In this document: piece after piece, positions 63,078 to 64,000 of the stretch
How positions within the stretch are numbered: the first letter of the stretch is position 1
How the letters are laid out: each line of letters opens with the position of its first letter
Assembly (NCBI RefSeq): GCF_029854195.1
Contig: NZ_CP122960.1
Coordinates: forward strand, 2,858,001 to 2,922,000
Direction: 5' to 3'
Source: Amylibacter sp. IMCC11727
Lineage (GTDB): Bacteria > Pseudomonadota > Alphaproteobacteria > Rhodobacterales > Rhodobacteraceae
DNA: 64,000 bases
Position numbers and translations under genes: made by a program
Notes under the pieces: generated by a model
What the model saw: the letters and a program-made list of their open reading frames with translations, nothing else
Database searches by the model: none
What the model was told of the DNA's origin: nothing

Positions 63078-64000
63078 TGCGCGATGGTGCGGCACTGATC
63101 CCAAACGCTCTCAGCGCGGTCCAGCTTCAGTATCCAATCGAGCGGAATATCCCGCACGCCGCAGGCCGCCGCCATGATACTACCGATGATAATCGCCCGC
63201 CCACAGCTGTCGCCACCTGCGCGGATGTTCTGTTCGACAGCATCCGCGTAATCCTCGGCGCGTGACAGGATGTGAAACGCCAAAGGTACGGCCATGGGCA
63301 AATGACACGCCCGCCCGGTCACCTCGCCATAGGCAACACTGTCCACTTCATCTGTGCCTAATGCTGCACGCAACGCTTCGCCAATCTCCCCCTCGGCCTC
63401 TTGCGCTGTGACCTTCAGAACAGTCTTTAAATCCCCGCCTTCAATCACACCGTTCAGCACCGCCGCACAGACCGCAGCATATCCTTCTGCCACGTCATTG
63501 ATGTTGGTCACTTCCCGCGCGGCCTTGGCCATGGAAACCTGTGCATCACCGCCATAGCGGGCCACAATGGCAGGCAGGGTCGATGTGGCTGGCAATTGAT
63601 CGTCGTCAATCCCCGTCACCTCTTTCTCGGCCGCCGTATTCTCCAGCACACCGCGCGTTGGGCGGTCAATGTATCCCTGATATCGCCCCCCAGCGCCAAA
63701 ATGCGCCACGAACGCCGCACGATACGCCGCCCCGTCAAATCCATCGTGGTCTAGGATAGATTGCATCACCAAACGCAGCACCTCTCCGTATTGGCTCTGC
63801 ATCCCATCACACCGCAACGCATGGGCGAAATACGCTGGCACGCCCTCATGATGTGCGGGGTCAACAGGCACAAACGCCCCACCACCATGGGCATCCGCCA
63901 CCGCCTTAATCCGCGCAGGATCATACACCCAATGCAGGCCCAGCGCCGCTGCATCCGCCACCAAGGCCCCAAAAACCGCCGCTGCTTTGCGTTCTGCTGA
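63074..64000 (-). CDS. ADP-ribosylglycohydrolase-family protein (5' end outside window)
   Basis: This is a hydrolase of the ADP-ribosyl-crystallin/DraG family. The N-terminal family feature AVFGALVADAAALGLHWVYD continues through the window edge, so the start is missing. The metal-site pattern appears as RAGGDSCGRAIIIGSIMAAACG near the C-terminus, where many relatives have GGDTDT. The D-S-C-G replacement leaves fewer acidic metal ligands. Such enzymes remove ADP-ribose from proteins or small molecules. Confidence 0.88.
   Translation of the reverse strand, partial: SAERKAAAVFGALVADAAALGLHWVYDPARIKAVADAHGGGAFVPVDPAHHEGVPAYFAHALRCDGMQSQYGEVLRLVMQSILDHDGFDGAAYRAAFVAHFGAGGRYQGYIDRPTRGVLENTAAEKEVTGIDDDQLPATSTLPAIVARYGGDAQVSMAKAAREVTNINDVAEGYAAVCAAVLNGVIEGGDLKTVLKVTAQEAEGEIGEALRAALGTDEVDSVAYGEVTGRACHLPMAVPLAFHILSRAEDYADAVEQNIRAGGDSCGRAIIIGSIMAAACGVRDIPLDWILKLDRAESVWDQCRTIAH

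Overview
The window looks like chromosomal DNA of a marine alphaproteobacterium of the order Rhodobacterales (Roseobacter group). The supporting signs are a GTG-started rpsD, a polA with a full proofreading domain, a glcDEF operon, a DUF1285/MoxR/DUF58/DUF4159 block, a DmdB-like acyl-CoA ligase, GT14-type glycosyltransferase and sulfotransferase genes, and a dispersed AAATATCC-type intergenic repeat. This taxonomic call is inference from gene content. I saw no rRNA, tRNA or CRISPR array.

Layout. 1-3.9 kb: the 5' part of ilvD, a zinc-ribbon membrane protein, a DUF417 (YkgB/RclC-like) membrane protein, and a complete IS3-type insertion sequence with a 3-bp target duplication next to two small membrane ORFs. 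4.1-9.5 kb: a six-gene leftward cluster encoding a long coiled-coil protein, two small membrane proteins, a 371-residue protein I do not recognise, an AAA+ ATPase and a membrane-anchored helical protein. This is the best candidate here for an undescribed system. 9.7-17.9 kb: gabD, a thioredoxin-like protein, a YeeE/YedE sulfur transporter, an ECF sigma factor coupled to a von Willebrand A protein, a small heat-shock protein with a sigma-32-like promoter, a trypsin-like protease and a GNAT acetyltransferase. 17.9-22.1 kb: glycolate oxidase glcDEF with a small membrane gene between glcE and glcF. 22.2-31.5 kb: DUF599, a lipoprotein, the MoxR-DUF58-DUF4159-693-residue membrane protein operon, then DUF1285 and a P-loop kinase.

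31.5-39.7 kb: an EamA transporter, gnd, TetR and MarR regulators (MarR with two identical palindromes in front of a monooxygenase-like gene), a flavin-binding protein and polA. 39.7-49.1 kb: a large NRPS-like protein (degenerate acyltransferase-like region, adenylation domain, carrier domain), HIT, a GT14-type glycosyltransferase, two sulfotransferases and an EamA transporter, suggesting a surface-glycan or small-molecule decoration locus. 49.1-56.6 kb: an MBL-fold hydrolase, an acyl-CoA ligase, a GlxA-type regulator, a methyltransferase, a SulP transporter and a hypothetical membrane protein. 56.7-64 kb: a secreted protein, rpsD, a frameshifted ThDP enzyme opposite an Lrp/AsnC regulator, an LpxR-like outer-membrane protein, a c556-type cytochrome, a hypothetical protein and the start-truncated end of an ADP-ribosylglycohydrolase gene.

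Most genes lie in short co-directional runs with overlapping stop/start codons (TGATG, ATGA, TAATG), so translational coupling is common. All domain names come from reading the translations by eye; no database search was run.
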